The translations under genes were made by a program, and so were the position numbers. Shown piece after piece: positions 63,938 through 64,000 of a stretch of 64,000 bases of DNA. The DNA is taken from NCBI GenBank assembly GCA_900129595.1, contig FQWG01000012.1, forward strand, positions 122,920-186,919. Direction: 5' to 3'. Under the pieces are notes generated by a model. That model was given only the letters and a program-made list of their open reading frames with translations. It was not told the DNA's origin and searched no databases. The stretch's first letter is position 1. Every line of letters begins with the position of its first letter. This DNA comes from Flavobacterium frigidimaris (GTDB lineage: Bacteria; Bacteroidota; Bacteroidia; Flavobacteriales; Flavobacteriaceae).

Positions 63938-64000
63938 ATGAGATTCAAGCATTATAACCAACAACAAACGGTACTTTTGCCTTATTCGTTTGATGATTTA
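63938..64000 (+). CDS. IS1182-type transposase, 5' end only
   Basis: The first 21 codons are in the window: MRFKHYNQQQTVLLPYSFDDL, matching the N-terminus of IS1182-family transposases (FKHYNQ...LLP.S.DDLIP). A likely IS end lies 70 bp upstream. The rest is beyond the edge, so completeness is unknown. Confidence 0.65.
   Translation, partial: MRFKHYNQQQTVLLPYSFDDL

Overview
The window is from the Bacteroidota and looks like a Flavobacterium or close relative. The signs are SusC/SusD pairs, promoter -7 boxes of the TAnnTTTG type, A-rich leaders without Shine-Dalgarno sequences, a short histone-H1-like protein of flavobacterial type, Bacteroidetes-type tra genes and DUF6520. No rRNA, tRNA or CRISPR array was found.

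Region 1 (1-16.6 kb) is a pectin/rhamnogalacturonan-I utilisation locus. A leftward run encodes SusC, SusD, a SASA-type acetylesterase, a GH43-like beta-propeller protein, a DUF4861 lipoprotein and a GH28 enzyme. A rightward pair encodes a GH106 alpha-L-rhamnosidase and a GH105 unsaturated rhamnogalacturonyl hydrolase. A double-domain CE12 esterase runs in from the left edge, beyond a short histone-H1-like gene. Three promoters in this locus carry the same tandem 10-bp element (ACAGGATRCT twice), each exactly 17 nt upstream of its -7 box. This marks the locus as one regulon of an activator encoded outside the window.

Region 2 (17.4-28.8 kb) is a one-strand tra operon of a Bacteroidetes integrative conjugative element: a small membrane protein, TraE, TraF, TraG, three TraI-like proteins, TraJ, TraK, TraL, TraM, TraN and two accessory genes. 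The mobilisation genes (RHH accessory protein and relaxase) lie 16 kb away at 44.6-46.3 kb behind an oriT-like cluster of hairpins. No integrase and no coupling ATPase are in the window.

Region 3 (28.9-44.1 kb) is cargo between tra and mob. It holds two AraC-type regulators (one a membrane-anchored TPR sensor), a small HTH regulator with a perfect 18-bp palindrome in its divergent promoter region, a strongly folded leader or small RNA, a second SusC/SusD pair with a secreted S9 peptidase, a four-cysteine DUF6520 peptide and a MauE/beta-propeller membrane protein. I read it as a regulated peptide uptake/processing system coupled to a secreted disulfide-type peptide. It is one of two best candidates for something undescribed.

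Region 4 (46.3-63.5 kb) is a defence island: type I restriction-modification (hsdM, hsdS, hsdR), a KAP-family membrane NTPase, McrB/McrC, a HEPN-motif protein, a DGQHR-domain protein overlapping a membrane-protein gene, and an AlbA_2 (Schlafen-type) protein. The last two modules are each bracketed by their own 15-bp inverted repeats. They abut through GGCC, and one is followed by a ~120-bp imperfect palindrome. This is the architecture expected of integron-like gene cassettes and is the second best candidate. The window ends in the first codons of an IS1182-type transposase.
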